From Clostridiales bacterium UBA4039 (GTDB lineage Bacteria > Bacillota > Clostridia > Lachnospirales > Vallitaleaceae), in contig DGAD01000043.1 of assembly GCA_002382805.1 (NCBI GenBank), forward strand, positions 94,778 through 158,777: a stretch of 64,000 bases of DNA. Direction: 5' to 3'. The translations under genes were made by a program, and so were the position numbers. Positions within the stretch are counted from its first letter, which is position 1; each line of letters begins with the position of its first letter. Shown here piece after piece: positions 8,709-15,909 of the stretch. The notes beneath the pieces were generated by a model. The model saw nothing but the letters and a program-made list of their open reading frames with translations. It was not told where the DNA came from and ran no database searches.

Positions 8709-8948
8709 ATGCGCATTGGAAAAGTCGTTGGAAACATCGTATCAACCAAAAAGCATCAAACGCTCGTAGGAGCTAAGTTTATGCGAGTTGAGCTTGAGAC
8801 AAAAGAAAATATTATTGCTGTCGATCCGATTGGCGCAGGGATTGGTGATGATGTCATTATTACAGAAGGCCATAACACGATCTATGCACTAAGCAGCGAT
8901 GTCAAACAACCCGTTGATGCCATTATTATAGGTATTGTTGATGAATGA
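8709..8948 (+). CDS. EutN/CcmL-type BMC-P vertex protein
   Basis: Pentamer-forming protein that caps microcompartment vertices. The 79 residues start with MRIGKVVGNIVSTKKHQTLVGAKFMRVE and end with PVDAIIIGIVDE, both diagnostic for the EutN/CcmL family; GAGIGDDVIITEG is the conserved central turn. I chose ATG 8709; an upstream in-frame ATG at 8625 lies inside pduL and would add 28 unrelated residues. A purine-rich stretch (GAGAGGAAGAAGGG, 8690-8703) serves as ribosome site. One BMC-P gene is enough to close a shell, so the locus looks complete. Confidence 0.95.
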   Translation: MRIGKVVGNIVSTKKHQTLVGAKFMRVELETKENIIAVDPIGAGIGDDVIITEGHNTIYALSSDVKQPVDAIIIGIVDE

Positions 8949-8988
8949 TCATAGGGGTTGGATATCAAAACTAAGGTGGTGAAGAGTT

Positions 8989-9516
8989 TTGTTTAAGCAA
9001 GAAGGAGCGATTGGCATTTTAGAGTACATAACCATTCCACAAGGGATAAAAGTACTCAATGATATTATAAAGCACGTTAATTTATCACATGTTCAGGCAA
9101 AAATTTTTCCTGGATCAAAATATATGATTATCATGCAAGGGGAACATGGAAGTATCGAGTATGCAATGGAAATAGGGATGGAGCAAGAAGGCCTTGTTGA
9201 CATTGGATGGCTTGGAAAAATCCATGACCAATTAGTCCCTGTGTTTAACGAAGAACAAAGCCCGAAGCATGTAGCGGAAAATGTATTGGTTTTTCAACAA
9301 TTAAGTCATGCAAAAGCCTATGAAGAGTGCAATATGCTCTTACATGGATTTGATTTATCTGTAGTAAAATTCAAACATAACGAGGCGTTAGAAGGTAGTT
9401 CCGTAGTGATTTTATCAGGAAGCGTTGCAGCGACGCGTGCAGCCAAAGAACGTATAAAATCCGCAGAAATCATTACAAATATAGAACCCTGGATACTAGA
9501 AGAAATTGCGAGGTGA
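8989..9516 (+). CDS. Tandem-domain BMC-T shell protein (TTG start)
   Basis: Fusion of two BMC domains in about 175 residues that would form pseudohexameric trimers. Domain 1 runs from AIGILEYITIPQG (about 7-85) and domain 2 from NVLVFQQLSHAKAY (about 98-165), each with the strand-helix pattern and an EGSSVVILSGSVAATRAA-like helix. No ATG or GTG fits; TTG 8989 follows AAGGTGG (8972-8978) at proper spacing, so a TTG start is likely. BMC-T proteins usually have large gated pores for bulky cofactors or substrates such as NAD, CoA or sugar phosphates, which this compartment needs. Domain 1 diverges most from known types. Confidence 0.85.
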   Translation: MFKQEGAIGILEYITIPQGIKVLNDIIKHVNLSHVQAKIFPGSKYMIIMQGEHGSIEYAMEIGMEQEGLVDIGWLGKIHDQLVPVFNEEQSPKHVAENVLVFQQLSHAKAYEECNMLLHGFDLSVVKFKHNEALEGSSVVILSGSVAATRAAKERIKSAEIITNIEPWILEEIAR

Positions 9517-9520
9517 ATGT

Positions 9521-10588
9521 ATGGAAACGATTCGAATATTAGGCGTCGGTGACCCGGCAGTATATACATATCAAAAAAAAGCAGATACCCTTATTCAACC
9601 TATAGAAGATGCCCTTGGGATCCACATTGACTTACAAATCGTCTCTTTTGCTGATTATTATGAGACCCTAATGGATGCATTTGAACATAGTAAATATGAT
9701 ATTGTCATGGTAGCTGGTCATTTATGGTTACCTTTTTTTGTAGAACAAGGCTACGTAGAGCCAATCTGTGAAGATAAAAAACAAGCACAATTAGACGATG
9801 TCCTTGAAACGATAAAAAGTGAGATGTTCTACAAACAGAAGCAGTATCTGTATCCTTGCTTTTGTGACGGACATATTCTTGTCTATCGTAAGAATCGAAT
9901 CCATGCAGACTTTAAAGATACCGTGAGTATTATAGACGTGATGAACTATTTAAAGACCCAGACGGCGAAGAATCAGTTTGCTCTAAAGGCCCATCCGTCG
10001 GAGCTTTTCCTAGATATATTGCCATATTTTCGTGCGTTAGCCATTGAGCCCATTGATGCTATGGGTAGAGTAGAAGAAGATGGCGCAAAGATAGAGCAAG
10101 TAGTTAGCCTATATCAAAAAGCGATTAGATATTGTGAACCTCAAGTTCGAGAGTTTGGTAATGAACAGGTGTGTAGTCGTCTTCAATCAGGTGCAGTGGA
10201 TATGGCGGTTACATGGGGTGGACAATTGGGTGCAGTTATGGATGCAAGTTGTGTCGAGCCGGAACAGATGGGCTTTGCGGCACTTGAAGAATCTTGGAAT
10301 GTGACCTGGTCTTTTGGGTTAAATGCCAAGAGTAAGAAGAAGGACTTGGCTATTGAAGTAATGAAAAGGCTGACGGCAAAATCTGTGGATCAAGAAGTAG
10401 GGCGAACTTGTGGCAACCCAACAAGGCTAAGCAACTTTTTAGATGATCAAGACCGATACCCATGGTATAGTGTTGCAAAAACGATGATTGAACACGCAAA
10501 GCCTTTGCCCAGTACACCTTTTTTACCGGAAGCAATCAGTGCGTTAACCAGCGCTCTTGATTCTTACCTGCATCACGAAGGAGCGTGA
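9521..10588 (+). CDS. Solute-binding-protein-fold protein without a signal peptide
   Basis: About 355 residues resembling family 1 extracellular solute-binding proteins: beta-strand start TIRILGVGDPAVY, a YDIVMVAGHLWLPFFVEQGY hinge segment and a C-terminal PLPSTPFLPEAISAL region. ATG 9521 has GAGGTGA (9510-9516) just before it. There is no signal peptide or lipobox, so it should stay in the cytoplasm. It sits between the BMC-T gene and the alcohol dehydrogenase, far from the operon's importer genes. It might bind a pathway sugar or sugar phosphate, or be a cargo or assembly factor. No specific function is recognised; domain assignment is by pattern. Confidence 0.75.
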   Translation: METIRILGVGDPAVYTYQKKADTLIQPIEDALGIHIDLQIVSFADYYETLMDAFEHSKYDIVMVAGHLWLPFFVEQGYVEPICEDKKQAQLDDVLETIKSEMFYKQKQYLYPCFCDGHILVYRKNRIHADFKDTVSIIDVMNYLKTQTAKNQFALKAHPSELFLDILPYFRALAIEPIDAMGRVEEDGAKIEQVVSLYQKAIRYCEPQVREFGNEQVCSRLQSGAVDMAVTWGGQLGAVMDASCVEPEQMGFAALEESWNVTWSFGLNAKSKKKDLAIEVMKRLTAKSVDQEVGRTCGNPTRLSNFLDDQDRYPWYSVAKTMIEHAKPLPSTPFLPEAISALTSALDSYLHHEGA

Positions 10589-10592
10589 AAAC

Positions 10593-11717
10593 ATGCAGTT
10601 AAACCTACCAACAATTAATCTGTTTGGAGAACAAGCAATTGAACAGTTATATCATGAATTGGAAAAAAGACAGTGGAAGAGCACGTTGATTATTACCGAT
10701 GAATATATGCGCGCGAGTAAGACATTTCAACGTATTTTGCATGTGTTTTCCCGGGCAAAGATTAAATTCAAAGTCTTTGATCAAACAAGACCTGATCCAA
10801 GTATTGAACTTGTAGAGCAGGCTTGTGGGTATATTGAAGGGGCGCCGTGTGACTTTATCCTAACACTTGGTGGAGGATCAGCACATGATCTTGGAAAAGG
10901 TGTTGCCCTTTTGAGTCAGACGGATCAATCAATTAAAGCCTTTGTAGGTGTCGATAAAATCGGACACAAAGTGTTGCCGATTGTGGCGATTAATACGACT
11001 TCGGGAACAGGATCAGAAGTGACACGCTTTGCCATTATCTCTGATGTCGAGGAAAAGGTTAAGCTAGCGATTATTGATGATGCCTTGATTCCGGCAGTTT
11101 CAGTTAACGATACACAAGCGCTTTTATCGATGCCGCCATCCTTAACAGGTGCGACAGGGATGGATGCGCTTACCCATGCGATTGAAGCGTACTTTTCAGT
11201 TGATGCCAATGCGTTAACCAATGCCTATGCGGTTAAGGCGATGGAACTTATTGGTGAGAACTTAATCAACGCTTATATGGATGGAACCAATGTCTTGGCT
11301 AGAGAAAACATGGCACAAGCCCAGTTTATGGCGGGTGTAGCTTTTTCCAACGCATCGTTGGGGTATGTTCATGCGATTGCCCATCAGCTTGGCGGACGTT
11401 ACCACTTGCCACATGGACTGTGTAATGCAGTGCTACTACCGATAGTCATTGATGGTTTAGTAAAAAAGGATAGAAAAATACGATTTGATGCAATTGGAAG
11501 AGCGCTTAAAGCGCCAATATCAAGCTATGGAGTTATTGGGAAAATTAAGCAAATGAATAAAAAGTTAAACATACCGGATTCGTTATCGAAGCTTGGTGTA
11601 GTAAAAGAGGACTTGAATCTAATCGCAGAAAAAGCATTAGAAGATCCGTGTCGACTCACAAGCCCGGTTCAATTTAGTCAAGATGAACTTGTTGCATTAC
11701 TGATGAAAGGACTATAG
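10593..11717 (+). CDS. Iron-containing alcohol dehydrogenase
   Basis: Group III NAD(P)-dependent alcohol dehydrogenase, 374 residues. It has the nucleotide motif LGGGSAHDLGKG, the NTTSGTGSEVT segment, the metal-site motif GMDALTHAIEAY and the HQLGGRYHLPHGLCNAVLLP region with metal-binding histidines. ATG 10593 is preceded by GAAGGAG (10577-10583); an earlier TTG at 10557 lies inside the previous gene. In the compartment pathway it would reduce part of the aldehyde to the alcohol (ethanol from acetaldehyde), regenerating the NAD used by the aldehyde dehydrogenase. This redox pair is standard for metabolosomes. Confidence 0.93.
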   Translation: MQLNLPTINLFGEQAIEQLYHELEKRQWKSTLIITDEYMRASKTFQRILHVFSRAKIKFKVFDQTRPDPSIELVEQACGYIEGAPCDFILTLGGGSAHDLGKGVALLSQTDQSIKAFVGVDKIGHKVLPIVAINTTSGTGSEVTRFAIISDVEEKVKLAIIDDALIPAVSVNDTQALLSMPPSLTGATGMDALTHAIEAYFSVDANALTNAYAVKAMELIGENLINAYMDGTNVLARENMAQAQFMAGVAFSNASLGYVHAIAHQLGGRYHLPHGLCNAVLLPIVIDGLVKKDRKIRFDAIGRALKAPISSYGVIGKIKQMNKKLNIPDSLSKLGVVKEDLNLIAEKALEDPCRLTSPVQFSQDELVALLMKGL

Positions 11718-11728
11718 GAGGTGTCACT

Positions 11729-13066
11729 ATGAAAACGATAATTATTGGAGGCGTTGCGGCAGGAATGAGTGCTGCAAGTAAGATACGTCGAATGCGCTAC
11801 GACTCAGAAGTCGTCGTATATGAACGTGGAGGCACTCTTTCCTATGGTGCATGTGGATTACCCTATTTTGTTGGCGATGAAATTGTAGACTCCAATAAAA
11901 TGATTATACGTACAAAGCCCCAATTTGAAAAAATGGGCATGGATATTCATCTATACCATGAAGTCATTCGTGTGGATGATAAAGCGAAAAAAATTACGGT
12001 AAAAAATCTAACAACGGGAGCTGTTTTTGAAGATAATTTTGATAAACTGCTCATAGCCTCTGGTGCCAGTCCGATTATCCCGGATTGGGAAGGAACAGAT
12101 CACCCGGTGGTTAAGTCGCTATCAACGATTGATGATGGTCAAGTAATTAAGAACATTATAAAAGAAAATAACGTAAAAAATGTTGTTATCATAGGCGCTG
12201 GATTTATAGGTGTTGAACTAGTGGAAGCCGCGTTGGGATTAGAAAAAAATGTCACGTTGATTGAATTTAAAAATCAGATTTTACCGCATTTAGATAAAGA
12301 AATGGCCTTTGAACTTGAGGGAGAACTCAAAAAACAAGGGGCATGCGTTCGATGTAATGAGCGTGTAGAACGACTAGAACCTATCAATGAGCAACAGGTG
12401 TATGTACATACCGATAAAAATCAATATATGGCAGACTTGGTTTTAGTCTGTGTTGGGGTACGCCCAAATACGAGCTTTTTGGAAAATACAAGTGTCGAGC
12501 GTGCGCGTAATGGAGCTGTCATTATAACCCCGGAGATGAAAACCAATGTATCCGATATTTTTGCAGCGGGAGACTGTGCAACAATTTATCATCAAGTCAA
12601 AAAGCATGGTAACAATTATATACCCCTTGGAACCAATGCCAATAAACAAGGAAAAATGGCTGGCGCTATCATCTGTGGAGAGAAAGCGAGCTTTACTCAA
12701 GCATTAGGTACATCGATGATTAAAGTGTGCGATATGGAAGGAGCCAAGACGGGACTGTCGGAGGCAGAAGCCATTATGGAGAACTTTGACTATAAAACGG
12801 TGACCATTCAGGCGTTAAACCATGCGCCGTACTATCCGAATCCGCAGCCAATCAAGATTAAATTAGTGGTAGATGCCAAGTCACGGGCGATTCTTGGGGC
12901 GCAAGCCGTAGGTTATGCAGGAACGGCGCTTAGAATCAACACTTTTGCCTTAGCTATTCATACAAAAATTCCTGTCGATGAGATGGGCTGGGTTGATTTT
13001 GGTTATGCACCACCATTTGCAGAAGTTTGGGATGCGATGCATGTTGCCTGCAATGCCATGAAATAG
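11729..13066 (+). CDS. FAD-dependent CoA-disulfide reductase / NADH oxidase-like protein
   Basis: Two-dinucleotide-binding flavoprotein, 445 residues. It shows the FAD motif GGVAAGMSAASKIRR (8-22), the single redox cysteine in SYGACGLPYF (Cys42), the NAD motif IIGAGFIGVELVEAA and the FAD motif FAAGDCATIYH. The single-cysteine active site is shared by CoA-disulfide reductases and NADH oxidases/peroxidases. In a CoA-consuming compartment operon a CoA-disulfide reductase, keeping CoA reduced, is the attractive reading; oxidation of NADH with oxygen is an alternative. Ribosome site AGGAGGTG precedes ATG 11729. Confidence 0.88.
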   Translation: MKTIIIGGVAAGMSAASKIRRMRYDSEVVVYERGGTLSYGACGLPYFVGDEIVDSNKMIIRTKPQFEKMGMDIHLYHEVIRVDDKAKKITVKNLTTGAVFEDNFDKLLIASGASPIIPDWEGTDHPVVKSLSTIDDGQVIKNIIKENNVKNVVIIGAGFIGVELVEAALGLEKNVTLIEFKNQILPHLDKEMAFELEGELKKQGACVRCNERVERLEPINEQQVYVHTDKNQYMADLVLVCVGVRPNTSFLENTSVERARNGAVIITPEMKTNVSDIFAAGDCATIYHQVKKHGNNYIPLGTNANKQGKMAGAIICGEKASFTQALGTSMIKVCDMEGAKTGLSEAEAIMENFDYKTVTIQALNHAPYYPNPQPIKIKLVVDAKSRAILGAQAVGYAGTALRINTFALAIHTKIPVDEMGWVDFGYAPPFAEVWDAMHVACNAMK

Positions 13067-13074
13067 GAGGAACT

Positions 13075-13905
13075 ATGAAAAAAATAATCTCGTGTTCAAA
13101 AGCGATTGAAACAATAGAAGACGGAAGCTGGTTAGCCATTGGCGGCAACGTATTACATCGTGCGCCTATGGGACTTGTACGCGAAGTGGTACGCCAAAAA
13201 AAAGTGTCGCTTAAATTGGTAAAAACGGCAGGAGCACATGATGTGGATGTCTTGGTGCGTGGTGGATGTGTTGCCAGTGTTGATGCAGGATTTATCAGTT
13301 ATGAAACCGAATATGGACTGGCTACTTATTATCGTAAAGCGGTTGAGAGTGGACGCGTTCAAGGCAATGAACATGCATGTTACACAGTTATTAGTGCGTT
13401 GAATGCAGCGAAGATTGGCGTGCCTTTTATGCCGGTGCGAGGCTTGCAAATTAGTGACCTCATTGAAGCGAATACTTACTTTGATAAAGTGACGGACCCT
13501 TTTAGTGGAGAAGAGATTACGGTCGTTAAAGCAATTCGTCCAGATGTTGCCATTATCCATGTTAATGCATGTGATGAAAGTGGTAATGCCATTATTGAAG
13601 GACCTAAGTTTGATGATATATTAATGTCAAGAGCGGCAAAACGCGTGATTCTATCAACAGAAAAAATAATATCTAATGCGCAGATTCGCTTAAATCAAGA
13701 TAAGGTATCGATTCCTGGATTTTTGGTGGAAGCCATTGTTTTGATGCCAAAAGCAAGTGCACCAGGGTCTTTGCCGGGACATTATGAAGTTCAAGATAAA
13801 GTTATCCGAGATTTTTTGGCGGATAAAGAAGAAAGTAGTTTTGAGGCATATTTAGACAAGTATCGTGGACAAGATCAAGGCAAAGGTGGTGGATTTTCAT
13901 GGTAA
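13075..13905 (+). CDS. CoA transferase, subunit A (glutaconate CoA-transferase-like)
   Basis: Alpha subunit of a family I heteromeric CoA transferase, about 276 residues. The N-terminal GGNVLHRAPMGLVREVVRQ and the internal HVNACDESGNAIIEGP region match the GctA-type fold. ATG 13075 follows AGGAGG (13065-13070). It overlaps the B-subunit gene by 7 bases, as expected for stoichiometric subunits. It could move CoA between the acyl-CoA made in the compartment and another acid (acetate, propionate or methylthioacetate), releasing a free acid without PduL/kinase. The acid partner cannot be read from the sequence. Confidence 0.9.
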   Translation: MKKIISCSKAIETIEDGSWLAIGGNVLHRAPMGLVREVVRQKKVSLKLVKTAGAHDVDVLVRGGCVASVDAGFISYETEYGLATYYRKAVESGRVQGNEHACYTVISALNAAKIGVPFMPVRGLQISDLIEANTYFDKVTDPFSGEEITVVKAIRPDVAIIHVNACDESGNAIIEGPKFDDILMSRAAKRVILSTEKIISNAQIRLNQDKVSIPGFLVEAIVLMPKASAPGSLPGHYEVQDKVIRDFLADKEESSFEAYLDKYRGQDQGKGGGFSW

Positions 13906-14633
13906 TAAAACAACAACAACAGATGCATCCGGCAGATATCATGGTCGTAACCATTGCGCATTTACTAAAGGATAATGAGAAAGTGTTTCACGGAGTATCT
14001 TCTCAGCTTCCGATGGTAGCCATATTATTAGCTAAGGCTATGCATGCAAAAGAACTGACTTATCTGAATATTCCAGGCGGTGTGAATCCCTTAGCACAGC
14101 AACTCTCACCTTATTCTTCAGCAGGACATGAACAATATACCCGTTCGGAAGCGATTTTTCCACTAGAAGAAATATTTGACCTGTCTATGCGAGGCGAGCT
14201 TGATGTGGCTTTTTTGTCAGGAGTACAGTTTGATGTTCATGGCAATGTCAACGCATCCGTTATCGGCGACTATCATAAACCCAAAGTTCGCCTTCCAGGT
14301 GGAGCCGGAAGTGCTGTCTTGATACCAACAGTCAAGCGTGCACTGATATGGCGTAGTAAGCATGATCCAAGAACATTTGTTGAGAAGGTGAACTTCGTGA
14401 CGACGCGTGGCAATATTGATCGGATTATCACCCCATTAGCTGTGTTTAAATTTCAAGACGGACGACTACAACTTGAGGCTATTAGCCCCTTAACAACCAT
14501 GGAAGAAGTCGTTGCGCAAACCGGTTTTAGTGTCAATACAGATAATGTTGATGTTTTGCCCATGCCGACAGCCGAAGAGATGCGTCTGATTCAAAAGATT
14601 GATAAAGACGGGGTACGATATAAGGAGTTCTAA
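13899..14633 (+). CDS. CoA transferase, subunit B (glutaconate CoA-transferase-like)
   Basis: Beta subunit partner of the preceding gene, 244 residues, with the LNIPGGVNPLAQQL, VAFLSGVQFDVHGNVNASVIGD and LPGGAGSAVLIPTVKR segments of the SugarP_isomerase/CoA_trans superfamily. It starts at ATG 13899 inside the A-subunit gene. It is the last gene of the operon: a hairpin terminator follows at 14680. Whether it has the catalytic glutamate of true CoA transferases should be checked by alignment, since I could not place it with certainty. Confidence 0.88.
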   Translation: MVIKQQQQMHPADIMVVTIAHLLKDNEKVFHGVSSQLPMVAILLAKAMHAKELTYLNIPGGVNPLAQQLSPYSSAGHEQYTRSEAIFPLEEIFDLSMRGELDVAFLSGVQFDVHGNVNASVIGDYHKPKVRLPGGAGSAVLIPTVKRALIWRSKHDPRTFVEKVNFVTTRGNIDRIITPLAVFKFQDGRLQLEAISPLTTMEEVVAQTGFSVNTDNVDVLPMPTAEEMRLIQKIDKDGVRYKEF

Positions 14634-14679
14634 TTAAAAAGTCTTAAAGAAAAAAATAAAATCGATACGTGTTAATATC

Positions 14680-14720
14680 GCTCTAGTAAAGGAAAGCAAT
14701 CCTTTGTTAGAGCTTTTTTC
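14680..14720 (+). terminator. Rho-independent terminator of the microcompartment operon
   Basis: A 14-base arm beginning GCTCTAGTAAAGGA (14680-14693) pairs with TCCTTTGTTAGAGC (14700-14713) across a 6-base loop, with one or two wobble positions, followed by TTTTTTC. It closes the 14.6-kb operon 46 bases after the last stop codon. Confidence 0.9.
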
Positions 14721-14729
14721 TTAAGGGTA

Positions 14730-14758
14730 TTGACAGAAGGCGTGGAAAAGCATAATAT
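14730..14758 (+). promoter_or_regulatory. Sigma-A type promoter for the membrane protein/TetR pair
   Basis: TTGACA (14730-14735), a 17-base spacer and TAATAT (14753-14758). It immediately precedes the double palindrome at 14760, so a bound repressor would cover the transcription start. Confidence 0.85.
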
Positions 14759-14759
14759 A

Positions 14760-14787
14760 TGACTATAAGTCACATGACCAGTAGTCA
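14760..14787 (+). promoter_or_regulatory. Double palindromic operator, probably for the TetR protein at 15236
   Basis: Two 13-base palindromes, TGACTATAAGTCA (14760-14772) and TGACCAGTAGTCA (14775-14787), lie 15 bases apart centre to centre between the promoter -10 box and the ribosome site. The outer arms also form a longer ATGACT...AGTCAT repeat. Position and symmetry fit autoregulation by the TetR regulator of this two-gene operon. Confidence 0.75.
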
Positions 14788-14805
14788 TATAAAAAGGAGA
14801 GCGAT

Positions 14806-15210
14806 ATGGAGTTTAATTACTTTAGTTATTTATGTTTTGGGTGGGCATTTGTCGGTATCATAACACGTATTCTTATGGTAGGATTAGGAGAACGCTGGAA
14901 TCGGTGGGAACTTCAACGAGCCTATGCGAAAAAAAAGCCAAAGTGGATTTATGGTCTTGCGATGGGAGGAATCATTCTTGTAGGGGTAACATGGTATAAA
15001 GTTGTTTCCCTTGAGGTGCGTGGAAGCTGGATTATTGCTACCGTACTTTCGTTGACCTTAATCAAGATATCGGCGTTGCTTTTTAATTATGAAAAGTTTC
15101 GGCGCTTTGCTTCGGATACACTTAATAATCCAAAGAAAAAGATGAGATTGACTATTTCGGTTTTTCTGATGTCGATAGTATTTATTCTTCTAGGGCTTTT
15201 TGTGTACTAA
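14806..15210 (+). CDS. Small integral membrane protein of unknown function
   Basis: A 134-residue protein with about four hydrophobic segments (roughly 5-25, 47-65, 75-92, 113-133) separated by basic loops such as RAYAKKKPKW. No family recognised. AAGGAGAG (14793-14800) precedes ATG 14806. It is the first gene of a two-gene operon under a promoter with a strong palindromic operator; the second gene is a TetR regulator. That layout is common for efflux or stress membrane proteins induced by a small ligand. Function is otherwise unknown. Confidence 0.8.
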   Translation: MEFNYFSYLCFGWAFVGIITRILMVGLGERWNRWELQRAYAKKKPKWIYGLAMGGIILVGVTWYKVVSLEVRGSWIIATVLSLTLIKISALLFNYEKFRRFASDTLNNPKKKMRLTISVFLMSIVFILLGLFVY

Positions 15211-15235
15211 AAAATTCAAAGACAGGAGAACAGTC

Positions 15236-15838
15236 ATGCCAAAAGATACATTTTTTAATTTATCCCAAGAAAAGCAGGAGCGGATTATAGAAAGTGCAAA
15301 AGCAGCATTTTCCAAGAAGCGTTATAGTGCTGTAACTATTGATGAAATCGTTGCTCTTGCAAAGATACCCAAGGGTAGTTTTTATCAATATTTTGACAAT
15401 AAAGATGACCTGTATAAATACATATTTTATGATGTAGGAAAAGATAAAAAAGAGATGCTCTTAGAAGCGCTAGATCAATACGATGAGCTTGATTTTTCCA
15501 AGATGTTGATGCAACTTATGAATAAGGCATATGAATTTGAAGCTAGGGATAGGCGAATATTTGAATTAAAGCAGCGATTTTTGAACGAAGTTCCTCAAGA
15601 GACAAAAAATATCATCCTATCTGAACTGGTTCCAGCAACAATGGACCTTTACAAACAGATTATTTTGAAGTATATTCAAAATACAACATTTCGTGAAGAC
15701 GTTGATGTCGAGACAGCAGCATTCATTTTGACAATGGTAACGATGCACATAGATCAATATCCGTCAGCAACAGAAGTTGATCATAGTAATACGTTACTAA
15801 AAGTGTGTAAAATATTAGAGAAAGGACTTGTTAAATAG
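15236..15838 (+). CDS. TetR/AcrR family transcriptional regulator
   Basis: About 200 residues; the N-terminal helix-turn-helix is clear (RIIESAKAAFSKKRYSAVTIDEI, then GSFYQYFDNKDDLYKYIF), and the rest is a helical ligand-binding domain. ATG 15236 is preferred, with AGGAG at 15224-15228; the ATG-like start at 15200 lies inside the upstream gene. It likely represses its own operon through the palindromes at 14760-14787. The ligand is unknown. Confidence 0.92.
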   Translation: MPKDTFFNLSQEKQERIIESAKAAFSKKRYSAVTIDEIVALAKIPKGSFYQYFDNKDDLYKYIFYDVGKDKKEMLLEALDQYDELDFSKMLMQLMNKAYEFEARDRRIFELKQRFLNEVPQETKNIILSELVPATMDLYKQIILKYIQNTTFREDVDVETAAFILTMVTMHIDQYPSATEVDHSNTLLKVCKILEKGLVK

Positions 15839-15909
15839 AGGGTTTGTTTCGATATATAATCTGTAATGACGAATAATGCTAACTTGAATAACAGAAGGGA
15901 AAATAAAAA

